This document shows, piece by piece, positions 34,133-43,300 of a stretch of 64,000 nucleotides of DNA. Source of the DNA: Roseiflexus castenholzii DSM 13941 (GTDB taxonomy: Bacteria; Chloroflexota; Chloroflexia; Chloroflexales; Roseiflexaceae); the NCBI RefSeq assembly GCF_000017805.1, contig NC_009767.1, forward strand, positions 4,257,001-4,321,000, in the 5' to 3' direction. The notes beneath the pieces are model-generated. The model did no database searches and had not been told where the DNA came from. It saw only the letters and a list, made by a program, of their open reading frames with translations. The translations under genes were made by a program, and so were the position numbers. Numbering within the stretch: the stretch's first letter is position 1; every line of letters begins with the position of its first letter.

Positions 34133-36449
34133 TTGGATGGACCATATCCTGGCGAAGAGTCAGCAGTACGGCGGTGAGACGCTGGCAGCACACACGTGGG
34201 ATGTGCTGGTCAAATTGTCCGATCTGTACCGACTGCGCCCACGCCTCGACAATGGTTCGCAACTCTGGCACTGCCTCTACTGGGCGGCGTTTCTGCACGA
34301 TTTTGGCAAAGCAGCGCGCGGATTCCAGCAGCGGCTGCGTGGTGGACAAGCCTGGTCCCATCGCCACGAGGTGCTGTCGCTGGCGTTTGTGGATACCATC
34401 GCCGACGGCTTTACCCCGGAGGAGCAACGCTGGTTGGTCGCGGCAATCGTCTCCCATCACCGCGATGAGCCGGAGATTGCGGAGACCTATCCACCGGGTC
34501 TGCGCCGCGATCCGCTGGTTGATCTGTGCAACGAACTCGAACCACAAGTGATCGATCATCTTCAACGCTGGCTGACGGAATGCGCCAACCCCTGGCGTGA
34601 GGCGTTGGGGTTAGCTGAGGTGGTGGGGAAGATTACACCGCAATCGGTGACGGTCAACCCCAAACGGGTACGCTACTGGTTGCAGGTCTATCACGATTGG
34701 GTTGCGGCGAACGATCCTGCAGCGCGGGTACCCGGTATCTTGCTGCGTGGCTTGATCACCACCGCCGATCATATGGCTTCAGCGCATCTGCATCGTGTGC
34801 CACCACCGATCACCGAACCGTGGTCGGCATTGGCCAAACGTCTCTTGTCGCAGGGACAGCAGGTCTACGACCACCAACAGCAAAGTGGCGAGATGAAAGG
34901 ACAATCGGCGCTGCTCATGGCCCCAACCGGCAGTGGCAAAACCGAAGCCGCACTCTATTGGGCACTCGGTGATGGCGCCGCACCTCCGGCGCGCATCTTT
35001 TACACTCTGCCCTATCAGGCGAGCATGAATGCAATGTACGACCGATTGCGGCAGAACTTTGGCGATGAGCTGGTCGGATTGCAGCATGGCCGGGCAGCGC
35101 AGGCGCTCTACGCCCGCTTCCGCGAGGGTGAGGAATGGTCGGCAGCGGCGCGGCGCGTGCAGTGGGAGAAAAACCTGAACATCCTGCATGCTCGCCCGCT
35201 CAAGGTGCTCAGTCCATACCAACTCCTCAAAGCCCTCTTCCAACTGCGTGGGTTTGAAGCCATGCTCACCGATTATGCGCAGGCGGCATTTGTGTTTGAT
35301 GAGATTCACGCTTACGAACCGGAACGTCTAGCCCTGATTACCGGTCTGATGCGGTATCTACGCGAGCAGTTCGCTGCACGTTTCTTTGTGATGTCGGCTA
35401 CATTTCCCCAGCTTATTCGCAAACAGTTAACGGTGGCACTTGGTGACGTTCCGGTGATCCAGGCTTGCCCGGAGATCTTTACCCACTTTCGTCGTCACCA
35501 ACTATTCCTATGCGACGGCGAATTGATCGACCCGACTACCATCGCCGCGATTGTTGCTGAAGTGCAGGCGGGCCGGCAAGTGTTGGTCTGCGCGAATACG
35601 GTGGCGCGAGCGCAAGCGCTGCGCGATCAGCTCGCGCAAGCCGGTCTCACCGATGATCAACTACTCTTGATCCATAGCCGCTTCACCTATGGCGACCGCA
35701 GCCGCATCGAGCAAGACATCCGCGCGCGCTGCGGTAGTAATGTCACGCCACGACCGCCGCTGGCGCTCGTGGCGACGCAGGTGGTTGAGGTGAGTCTCGA
35801 CATCGATCTCGACACGATCTACACCGATCCGGCGCCGCTTGAAGCGCTTCTGCAACGCTTCGGGCGGGTCAACCGCAAAGGCGCAAAAGGCATCTGCCCG
35901 GTCTACGTTTTTCGCCAGCCCACCGACGGGCAGGGCGTCTACGGGCGCGACCGCGACCCGCAACAGGCGGGCCACATCGTGCGCGTTACGCTTGCCGAAC
36001 TGGAACAGCATAACCGTGAAATCATCGACGAAGCGGCAATCAACCAGTGGCTCGACAACATCTATGCCGATCCCGTGCTCAGCCAGCAATGGACGGAAGC
36101 CTACCAACGGATGGCGCAGCAGGTCGAGCTGATCATCAACGGGTTACGCCCATTCCAGAGCGACGAACAGCGTGAAGATGATTTCGAGCAAATGTTTGAT
36201 GGGGTTGAGGTCGTGCCACAGTGTTTTGAACAGGCATACGTTGATTGTCTGGTTCAGGAACGGTTTATTGAAGCGAATGACTACCTGGTCAGCATCAGCA
36301 AACAGCGTTTTGCCATCCTGCGCAATCAGGGCAAAATCAGACCGGCAGAAGAAGTCGGGCAGCGACGAGTGTGGGTAGCGCTCCTTCCCTACGACTCGCG
36401 CAATGGTTTGTCATTTGGCGACACGACGTATGATCCAGACTGGAGTTGA
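34107..36449 (+). CDS. cas3: Cas3 nuclease-helicase (HD domain plus superfamily 2 helicase)
   Basis: The 780-residue protein degrades target DNA recruited by Cascade. The HD nuclease comes first, with AAHTWD (His29) and FLHDFGKAARGF (His64-Asp65). The helicase follows: Walker A APTGSGKTEA near residues 271-280, Walker B as DEIH at 398-401 where DEAH or DECH is more usual, then MSATFPQL and QRFGRVNRKG as motif VI. The start at the ATG at 34107 follows GGGAG inside the end of cas5. An upstream extension of the frame is rejected, because the HD family begins near this Met. Confidence 0.94.
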   Translation: MMKPSPWPDWMDHILAKSQQYGGETLAAHTWDVLVKLSDLYRLRPRLDNGSQLWHCLYWAAFLHDFGKAARGFQQRLRGGQAWSHRHEVLSLAFVDTIADGFTPEEQRWLVAAIVSHHRDEPEIAETYPPGLRRDPLVDLCNELEPQVIDHLQRWLTECANPWREALGLAEVVGKITPQSVTVNPKRVRYWLQVYHDWVAANDPAARVPGILLRGLITTADHMASAHLHRVPPPITEPWSALAKRLLSQGQQVYDHQQQSGEMKGQSALLMAPTGSGKTEAALYWALGDGAAPPARIFYTLPYQASMNAMYDRLRQNFGDELVGLQHGRAAQALYARFREGEEWSAAARRVQWEKNLNILHARPLKVLSPYQLLKALFQLRGFEAMLTDYAQAAFVFDEIHAYEPERLALITGLMRYLREQFAARFFVMSATFPQLIRKQLTVALGDVPVIQACPEIFTHFRRHQLFLCDGELIDPTTIAAIVAEVQAGRQVLVCANTVARAQALRDQLAQAGLTDDQLLLIHSRFTYGDRSRIEQDIRARCGSNVTPRPPLALVATQVVEVSLDIDLDTIYTDPAPLEALLQRFGRVNRKGAKGICPVYVFRQPTDGQGVYGRDRDPQQAGHIVRVTLAELEQHNREIIDEAAINQWLDNIYADPVLSQQWTEAYQRMAQQVELIINGLRPFQSDEQREDDFEQMFDGVEVVPQCFEQAYVDCLVQERFIEANDYLVSISKQRFAILRNQGKIRPAEEVGQRRVWVALLPYDSRNGLSFGDTTYDPDWS

Positions 36450-36455
36450 AGTGTG

Positions 36456-37412
36456 ATGCTCACAGTTCACCACCTCCTCCTGGCCTTCACCGCCGTCACG
36501 CCCCTCGAACTCGACGACAACGCCGGGGCTGCCGTGCGCGGCGCGATCGTCAATGCGCTCTTGAACCGCTTCTGCGCCAACAAAGCAGCGCCGACCTGCG
36601 CCGACTGCCCGCTTCTCACAGTCTGCCCGGTGGCGGCGCTCGTCGCGCCCATGCGCGACGCCGGTGAAACCGGCGGCGAGCAACGCCCGCGCCCCTACGT
36701 CACCCGCCCGCCACAACCGCGCCGCTATGCGCCGGGGGAAACCCTGACCTTCGGGCTGGGGCTGTTCGGGCACGCCGCCGATCTCTTTCCCTACCTCGTC
36801 ATGGCGGCGCAGGGGATCGAAGTTCAGGGGCTGGGACGGCGCCTCCAGGAAAACAATGGACGGCGCGGCGCGGTGCGCCTCGCCGCCATCGATGCTTTCA
36901 ATCCCCTGACCGGCGCAAAGCAGTCACTCTTCCGCGCCGGTCAACGCCAGGTTCAGGCGCCCGGCATTCCTATCGGTCCGGCAGAAGTCGCAGCGTTCGC
37001 CGCCAATCTCCCGACCGACCGCCTGACCCTGCGGTTCCTGTCGCCCATGCGCCTGATCGACGGCGGTCGCCTGGTGAAACGTCCGGCGCTGCGTCCGCTC
37101 GTTCAACGGCTCGGCATTCGCCTGACCGACCTCTCCACTGCGTATGGCGATGGTCCGCTCCCTGTGGCCGACGCGCGTTCCCTCTTACCATTGGCGGAAG
37201 GCGCCACCCTTGCGCGCGACACAACCAGATGGATCGATGTGATCAGCCATTCACGACGCACCGGTGAACGCACCCCGATCGGCGGCTTCATCGGCGACGC
37301 CGTTTTCACCGGCGACCTTGGACCCCTGCGTGAACTCCTCGTCTGGGGCAGCCTAGTCCACGTCGGCAAAAACGCCGTCAAAGGCGACGGATGGTACAAC
37401 GTTGAATCTTGA
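36456..37412 (+). CDS. cas6: Cas6 crRNA-processing endoribonuclease (PF10040-like)
   Basis: The product of 318 residues has a RAMP fold. Its C-terminal GFIGDAVFTGDLGPLRELLV, then WGSLVHVGKNAVKGDGWY, is the glycine-rich region that holds the repeat RNA in Cas6. It would cut the array transcript within each repeat, leaving the 8-nt handle ACTGAAAU. Near the N-terminus four cysteines (CANKAAPTCADCPLLTVC) could bind zinc or an Fe-S cluster, as seen in this subfamily. It follows cas3 by 6 bases. It is the only cas6 in the window and presumably serves both systems. Confidence 0.87.
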   Translation: MLTVHHLLLAFTAVTPLELDDNAGAAVRGAIVNALLNRFCANKAAPTCADCPLLTVCPVAALVAPMRDAGETGGEQRPRPYVTRPPQPRRYAPGETLTFGLGLFGHAADLFPYLVMAAQGIEVQGLGRRLQENNGRRGAVRLAAIDAFNPLTGAKQSLFRAGQRQVQAPGIPIGPAEVAAFAANLPTDRLTLRFLSPMRLIDGGRLVKRPALRPLVQRLGIRLTDLSTAYGDGPLPVADARSLLPLAEGATLARDTTRWIDVISHSRRTGERTPIGGFIGDAVFTGDLGPLRELLVWGSLVHVGKNAVKGDGWYNVES

Positions 37413-37539
37413 ACATCGGGCGTGACCCGCAGAGACGTTGCATCGCAACGTCTCACGGTTGAAGGTGAGAGTCCCCGACCCGTGAGGTCTCCACCGTTGA
37501 CTGAGGTCTATCACGCAACCTCTCCAACGGAACAACTGA

Positions 37540-37664
37540 TACCAATGACGATTGACGATGTCGCATGCGTGTCATTCCGAGCGCAGCACGGAATCGGCGC
37601 GGGTCGCGCACGACCCCTCGCGCTGCTCGGGGTGACCATGCCGGATGGTCACAGGTACTTGGTA
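37540..37664 (-). repeat. Dispersed MITE-like element (copy 5, reversed)
   Basis: It begins TACCAATGACGATTGACGAT and ends GGTCACAGGTACTTGGTA. It contains GTCATTCCGAGCGCAGC and CGGCATGG-type motifs in reverse order to copy 2. It separates the effector genes (cas8-cas6) from the adaptation genes (cas1-cas2-cas4). The rest of the 37413-38004 gap holds the direct repeat described at 37755 and two similar GACGTTGCATCGCAACGTC-like or GAGGTCTCC-type short repeats without clear meaning. Confidence 0.75.
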
Positions 37665-37754
37665 TGACGCTCCCAGTGTGGACGTATGCGACCTCAAGGG
37701 TCTTGACGGAAGAAGGACCCTGACCCTTGAGGTCTGCGCCACGGACCAGCGACT

Positions 37755-37863
37755 GGAACCGCGTCTCGCTGGCGCAAGCGAAAGGCGCAAATTCCGGGTG
37801 ATAGGTGTATCGTGCGACGTACATGAGGAACCGCGTCTCGCTGGCGCAAGCGAAAGGCGCAAA
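37755..37863. repeat. 37-bp direct repeat flanking a 35-bp insert upstream of cas1
   Basis: 37755-37791 (starts GGAACCGCGTCTCGCTGG, ends GAAAGGCGCAAA) is repeated exactly at 37827-37863, a period of 72. The 35 bases between are unrelated. The repeated unit contains a small hairpin, TCGCT pairing with AGCGA. It is not related to the main CRISPR repeat. It may be a two-repeat CRISPR-like locus or another off-target integration product. Confidence 0.85.
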
Positions 37864-38004
37864 GGCTTCGGCTGAACAGGCAAACCCGAAAGGTTTGTGG
37901 AGTGCGTCTCTCCGTGCTCCCTGTGTCTCTGTGGTGTACACACGGTTGCAGGTGTTACGTGGTTCTCGGTTCTCAGTTCTCAATTCTCACAAAGGAGACA
38001 GTTC

Positions 38005-39021
38005 ATGCACCTCATCGTAGACCAATTCGGCGTATTTATCTCAAAGCACCAGGGGCGCATTCGCGTCATGAAAGAGAAGGAACGTCTATCGGAAGTGCCG
38101 ATCATGCACCTGGAACAAATCCTCATTTGCAGCGACGGTGTCGGTCTCAGCAGCGACGTGGTGCGTGCCTGCGCCGAAGAAGGGATTCCGATCCACTTCC
38201 TCAACAGCGCCAACGGCGGCGACTATGGCACGTTCGTGCATAGCGGCATCACCGGCATGGCGCTCACCCGCCGTGCTCAATTGCGAGCCGGTGACGACGA
38301 GCGCGGATTGCGTCTGGCGCAGGCGTTCGCCAGCGGCAAAATCCAGAGCCAGGCGAACATGCTGCGCTACGCCGCCAAAAATCGCAAAGAGAACGACCCG
38401 GACCTGCACAACGACCTGATGCGCACCGCCACCGAAATCCTCGACGCCCTCCCGCCGCTGCGCGCCGTGCGCGGCGTCCTTACCGACGAAACCCGCGCTG
38501 CGCTGATGGGCTTCGAGGGAATGGCCGGCGCGCGCTACTGGACAGCCGTGGCGCGCATCATTCCCGACGACCTCGGTTGGCCCGGACGCGAAACGCGCGG
38601 TGCGCGCGACCGCTTCAATCAGGCGCTCAACTACGGCTACGGCGTTCTCCAGTCTCAGGTGCGCACTGCCCTGATCCTTGCCGGGTTGGACCCCAATGCC
38701 GGGTTCCTCCACGCCGACCGACCGGGCAAGCCGAGCCTGACCCTTGACCTGATCGAAGAGTTTCGCCAGGCAGTCGTCGACCGCACCCTCATCGGGCTGG
38801 TCAACCGCCAGTTCGAGATTGTCCAGCGCGACGACGGACTGCTCGACGAGGACACCCGCAAACGCATCGCCGAGAAAATCCTCGAACGCCTGAACAGCAC
38901 TGAGCTCTACGAAGGCAAGCGTCAGCCGCTCCGTCACATTCTCCAATGCCAGGCGCGCCACATCGCCACCTTTGTGCGCGGCGAACGTCCCACCTATGAA
39001 CCGTTTGTGATGGGGTGGTGA
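38005..39021 (+). CDS. cas1: Cas1 integrase
   Basis: The 338-residue protein inserts new spacers with Cas2. The N-terminal beta domain includes FGVFISKHQGRIRVMKEKER and LICSDGVGLSSDVVRACAEE. Catalytic residues are Glu171 in GFEGMAGARYW, His236 in FLHADRPGKPSL, and Asp248 or Glu251 in LDLIEEFR. The ATG at 38005 follows AAAGGAGA; earlier in-frame codons lack such a site. The last 22 bases of the gene lie in a segment duplicated at the cas2 start (39000-39106). As the only cas1 in the window it should serve the shared array. Confidence 0.96.
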   Translation: MHLIVDQFGVFISKHQGRIRVMKEKERLSEVPIMHLEQILICSDGVGLSSDVVRACAEEGIPIHFLNSANGGDYGTFVHSGITGMALTRRAQLRAGDDERGLRLAQAFASGKIQSQANMLRYAAKNRKENDPDLHNDLMRTATEILDALPPLRAVRGVLTDETRAALMGFEGMAGARYWTAVARIIPDDLGWPGRETRGARDRFNQALNYGYGVLQSQVRTALILAGLDPNAGFLHADRPGKPSLTLDLIEEFRQAVVDRTLIGLVNRQFEIVQRDDGLLDEDTRKRIAEKILERLNSTELYEGKRQPLRHILQCQARHIATFVRGERPTYEPFVMGW

Positions 39022-39106
39022 CGCTATGCGCGTGCGTGGCCGGACGGTGAGCATCCAGAGGGAGTCAGGTAACGACCGTTTGTGATGGGGTGGTGACGCT
39101 ATGCGC
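39000..39106. repeat. 32-bp direct repeat flanking a 43-bp insert at the cas1-cas2 junction
   Basis: 39000-39031 (starts ACCGTTTGTGATGGGG) is repeated exactly at 39075-39106, a period of 75. The intervening 39032-39074 is unrelated. The left copy covers the end of cas1 and an ATG. The right copy provides the present cas2 start. Before the event cas2 would have started about 5 bases after the cas1 stop, as a coupled pair; now they are 79 bases apart. Confidence 0.88.
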
Positions 39107-39358
39107 TGCCTGCTCATCTACGACATTCCCAACGACCGCGCGCGACAGAAGATTGCCGACGCCTGCCTTGACTACGGCTTACAGCGTATTCAGTACAGCG
39201 CCTTCAGCGGCAATCTCAGCCGCACCCATCAGCGCGAATTAATGACCGAAGTGAAGCGGCGATTGGGCAAAAACGCCGGTAACATCCAACTCTTCACCTT
39301 CCCGGACGACATCTGGAACGCGCGGCGTGTTATCAACCAGGGAGAAAGCCATGAGTGA
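39101..39358 (+). CDS. cas2: Cas2
   Basis: The 85-residue protein starts MRCLLIYDIPNDRARQKIAD, with the ferredoxin-like first strand and Asp8 typical of Cas2. It continues GLQRIQYSAFSGNLSRTHQR and ends GNIQLFTFPDDIWNARRVI. It bridges two Cas1 dimers in the spacer-integration complex. Its ATG lies in the right copy of the duplicated segment, with only a weak GGGGTGG ahead of it. The last 8 bases overlap cas4. Confidence 0.95.
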   Translation: MRCLLIYDIPNDRARQKIADACLDYGLQRIQYSAFSGNLSRTHQRELMTEVKRRLGKNAGNIQLFTFPDDIWNARRVINQGESHE

Positions 39359-39947
39359 AAGCACTTTCGAGGTGACCGATCTGCGACAGTGGGCATACTG
39401 CCCGCGCGTCGTCTACTACCAGCACTGCATGCCCGACATCCGACCCATGACAAAGCTGATGATCGCCGGCATGGAAGAACACCGGGCGGAAAGTGGGCGC
39501 GAGGAGCGGCGTTCGCTGCGCACCTACGGATTGAAACAGGGCGAACGCTTCTTCGATGTACCACTGCGCTCAGAGACACTCGGGTTACGCGGGCGCGTCG
39601 ATCTGGTCATCGCCCTGCCCGACCGACAGCACGCAACCGAAGTCATCGTCGTAGAATACAAAAGCACCGAAGGCAAAGCCGGTCCGCACGTCAAACTCCA
39701 ACTCACCGCGTATGCGCTCATGATCGAAGAAGCGTGGGGCGTGCCGGTCAAACGAGGATTCATCTACCACATGCCGGAGCACAAAGCCGAAGCAGTGACA
39801 ATCAGCGCCGCGCTGCGCGAGCGTGTGTACACAACCGTTGCCACGATCCGCGAAACAGTCGATCACGAACGCATGCCTGCGCCGCCCGCCTCACGCCGAC
39901 AGTGCGCCGTCTGTGAATTTCGCCGGTTCTGTAACGATGTCGTCTGA
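39351..39947 (+). CDS. cas4: Cas4 nuclease
   Basis: The 198-residue protein has the RecB-type nuclease core, GRVDLVI and VVEYKST carrying the Asp and Glu-x-Lys residues, and the four cysteines of an Fe-S cluster: Cys17 in WAYCPR and Cys185, 188 and 194 in CAVCEFRRFC. Cas4 trims spacer precursors and fixes PAM orientation. The ATG at 39351 overlaps cas2 and is preceded by GGGAGAAAG. The order cas1-cas2-cas4 differs from the commoner cas4-cas1-cas2. Confidence 0.94.
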   Translation: MSESTFEVTDLRQWAYCPRVVYYQHCMPDIRPMTKLMIAGMEEHRAESGREERRSLRTYGLKQGERFFDVPLRSETLGLRGRVDLVIALPDRQHATEVIVVEYKSTEGKAGPHVKLQLTAYALMIEEAWGVPVKRGFIYHMPEHKAEAVTISAALRERVYTTVATIRETVDHERMPAPPASRRQCAVCEFRRFCNDVV

Positions 39948-40313
39948 AGAGGTAAGGGGTCAGGGGTTAAGGATGAGGAGCAACACCTTTACAAGTGTAA
40001 GAATAAAAGACATTGTAACCCTGGCTCCTGACCCCCGCCTTTCAGCGACGCTCTCGCAACTCGCCGGTCACGTGTTCAAAACGCCGTCTTCTGTAATCGG
40101 CGTGTCAAGGATTTTTGCAGGCATTTTCCGCTTCAGAAAGAGAAGAATGATGCTTCGCAACTTGACGCGGTTTTCAGACAAGAATCGAGTTGCGAAACGC
40201 ACCCATTCATGCTATGATGTTAGCGTTGCAACGACGCAGCAGGAAGGCTCAGGAGCGTCGAAGATCTATCACTACGACAATCCACACGCACGAGAGAGGT
40301 GATGGAAGTGGGC
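39948..40313 (+). promoter_or_regulatory. CRISPR leader
   Basis: 366 bases between cas4 and the first repeat, with no gene. A 9-bp inverted repeat, GGGGTCAGG at 39956-39964 with CCTGACCCC at 40027-40035, lies near cas4 and may end that operon. A second perfect one, TTCGCAACT at 40154-40162 with AGTTGCGAA at 40188-40196, overlaps the promoter. Truncation of the repeat at the opposite end of the array confirms that this is the leader side. Confidence 0.8.
40190..40218 (+). promoter_or_regulatory. CRISPR array promoter
   Basis: TTGCGA at 40190-40195, a 17-base spacer and TATGAT at 40213-40218 form a good sigma-70-type promoter. Transcription would begin near 40225, about 90 bases before the first repeat and reading into the array. 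The -35 box is inside one arm of the 9-bp inverted repeat, which suggests control or an integration-host factor site. Confidence 0.7.
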
Positions 40314-43300
40314 TTTCCGATTTTTCGGCTCGCAGAAGAGCACTGAAATAATGATTGAACCAATCCGCCGCCTGGGCCAGCCAGTTTCCGATTTTTCGGC
40401 TCGCAGAAGAGCACTGAAATATATTTCGAATTCGACTAACCCGTACCAGTGTCCAGCTTTCCGATTTTTCGGCTCGCAGAAGAGCACTGAAATTCAACAT
40501 ATCTGAGACCGGGGGGGAATATTGCAGGTTTCCGATTTTTCGGCTCGCAGAAGAGCACTGAAATGCCATAGGTACTCCTCTGACCTATGACCGGCGTCAC
40601 TTTCCGATTTTTCGGCTCGCAGAAGAGCACTGAAATGGACGCAAGCGGTCTTATCCAGGCGCTTGCAGATTCTTTCCGATTTTTCGGCTCGCAGAAGAGC
40701 ACTGAAATGAGCACTGGGCGGATAACCCGGCGCTGCGTCCTGCGCTTTCCGATTTTTCGGCTCGCAGAAGAGCACTGAAATTACGTGATCAGGTTGTGTG
40801 TTAATTATTACTGGATTAACTTTCCGATTTTTCGGCTCGCAGAAGAGCACTGAAATTTCGCGACCGCGCCGACCGGACGCCAGCGCACCGCTTTTCCGAT
40901 TTTTCGGCTCGCAGAAGAGCACTGAAATCGCGACGGACCGCGCGGCGCGCGGCGAACACGGCATCTTTCCGATTTTTCGGCTCGCAGAAGAGCACTGAAA
41001 TTTCTCAAGGGCAACCAGTTTGTCAACCATATCGCGGTTTCCGATTTTTCGGCTCGCAGAAGAGCACTGAAATTGTCCGGGTTGACGCCTTCCTCACTGA
41101 AATGCAGGTTTCCGATTTTTCGGCTCGCAGAAGAGCACTGAAATCGGACAGCACCGCAGGCAGCAAGACGCCCAGCAGGCTTTCCGATTTTTCGGCTCGC
41201 AGAAGAGCACTGAAATCAGATCAACGAGTGGATATTGGTACTGTATATAACCGCTTTCCGATTTTTCGGCTCGCAGAAGAGCACTGAAATTTGCGCTTGG
41301 CAAGAGCCTCTACACGCACGGCGCACTTTCCGATTTTTCGGCTCGCAGAAGAGCACTGAAATTTGCGTTCCCACAAGGTCGCCGTCGAAGACGGCGACTT
41401 TCCGATTTTTCGGCTCGCAGAAGAGCACTGAAATGCCAGCGCCGTGTCGCCCGGCTCGGGGGTTATCGAACTTTCCGATTTTTCGGCTCGCAGAAGAGCA
41501 CTGAAATGGGGTTGGGGTTAAGAGGGGCCCACGACAGGACGCGATTTCCGATTTTTCGGCTCGCAGAAGAGCACTGAAATCTTGATTTGCCGGGCCCGGA
41601 AAGCGGGGCGTATGCACTTTCCGATTTTTCGGCTCGCAGAAGAGCACTGAAATCGCAGAGCACTGGGCGGACAACCCGGCGCTGAGGCTTTCCGATTTTT
41701 CGGCTCGCAGAAGAGCACTGAAATCGCGAAAGGGGGGGGGATTGGGGCAGTATGGTTAACTTTCCGATTTTTCGGCTCGCAGAAGAGCACTGAAATTCGA
41801 CGCGGAGACGGTCGAGGAGGCGGTCGAGGAGGCTTTCCGATTTTTCGGCTCGCAGAAGAGCACTGAAATACCGCTCCCTCGCTTGCGTAGACGAACAACG
41901 TGCGCCTTTCCGATTTTTCGGCTCGCAGAAGAGCACTGAAATAACGCCGCGCCGCGCTCCTCATCAACAGCGCGCTCGCTTTCCGATTTTTCGGCTCGCA
42001 GAAGAGCACTGAAATTCAATGCTTACATCGATCTGGAACCGACCCGGATAACTTTCCGATTTTTCGGCTCGCAGAAGAGCACTGAAATATAGCGATGAAG
42101 GGGGGGATAACCTTCCCTTCTTTTCTTTCCGATTTTTCGGCTCGCAGAAGAGCACTGAAATCCCGTCCGCACGAGCGACATCGCGCGCGACGTGATCTTT
42201 CCGATTTTTCGGCTCGCAGAAGAGCACTGAAATCGTGGTGCCACGGCGCAGTCAACGACATGCGTCGACTTTCCGATTTTTCGGCTCGCAGAAGAGCACT
42301 GAAATCGCTCGGCGTCGACGTGCTGCTCAATTACGCCGGCTTTCCGATTTTTCGGCTCGCAGAAGAGCACTGAAATTCGACAACACCGCGTCGCAGCAGT
42401 TCTTCCGCTACCTTTCCGATTTTTCGGCTCGCAGAAGAGCACTGAAATAAATTCGGCATCACGAACCTCCTCATCAACAAAAGATTTCCGATTTTTCGGC
42501 TCGCAGAAGAGCACTGAAATGCGCGACTGACAGCAGCCCCATCGCCACGTTCACCGTTTCCGATTTTTCGGCTCGCAGAAGAGCACTGAAATTCCGGGTT
42601 CGTCCTTCTGGGCGCGTGGCGCGGCGCTCTTTCCGATTTTTCGGCTCGCAGAAGAGCACTGAAATCCCCGCTAGTACTTTAGTACCACACACACACCACC
42701 ACCTTTCCGATTTTTCGGCTCGCAGAAGAGCACTGAAATTCCTCGCTCTACGACGGCGAGGACGGGCTGGCAGCCTTTCCGATTTTTCGGCTCGCAGAAG
42801 AGCACTGAAATATGTGAATATGCCCGCCGATTGACCGGTAAGGATAGTTTCCGATTTTTCGGCTCGCAGAAGAGCACTGAAATCTTTTGCGGCGCGCCAG
42901 CGCACCCAGTCGCCGAACGTTTCCGATTTTTCGGCTCGCAGAAGAGCACTGAAATCGTCCAAACGTTCGTATCCTCAACCCAATCGCCGCCGCTTTCCGA
43001 TTTTTCGGCTCGCAGAAGAGCACTGAAATCCAAAAGACGCCGGGCGTGTTCTACGCCCGCGCCGGCTTTCCGATTTTTCGGCTCGCAGAAGAGCACTGAA
43101 ATTCCGCGGCGGCGGCGGCGATGCTCATCACGCGATGTTTCCGATTTTTCGGCTCGCAGAAGAGCACTGAAATGATGTCATAAACGAGCACGAATTTCTC
43201 GACACGCGGGTCTTTCCGATTTTTCGGCTCGCAGAAGAGCACTGAAATCGACTGCGGTCAACAGCGGCTCATCGCGCATTCGGCTTTCCGATTTTTCGGC

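Noticed and set aside
37897..38004. N-terminal extension of Cas1
   Set aside because: A strong ribosome-binding site precedes the ATG at 38005, and the extension does not resemble Cas1.
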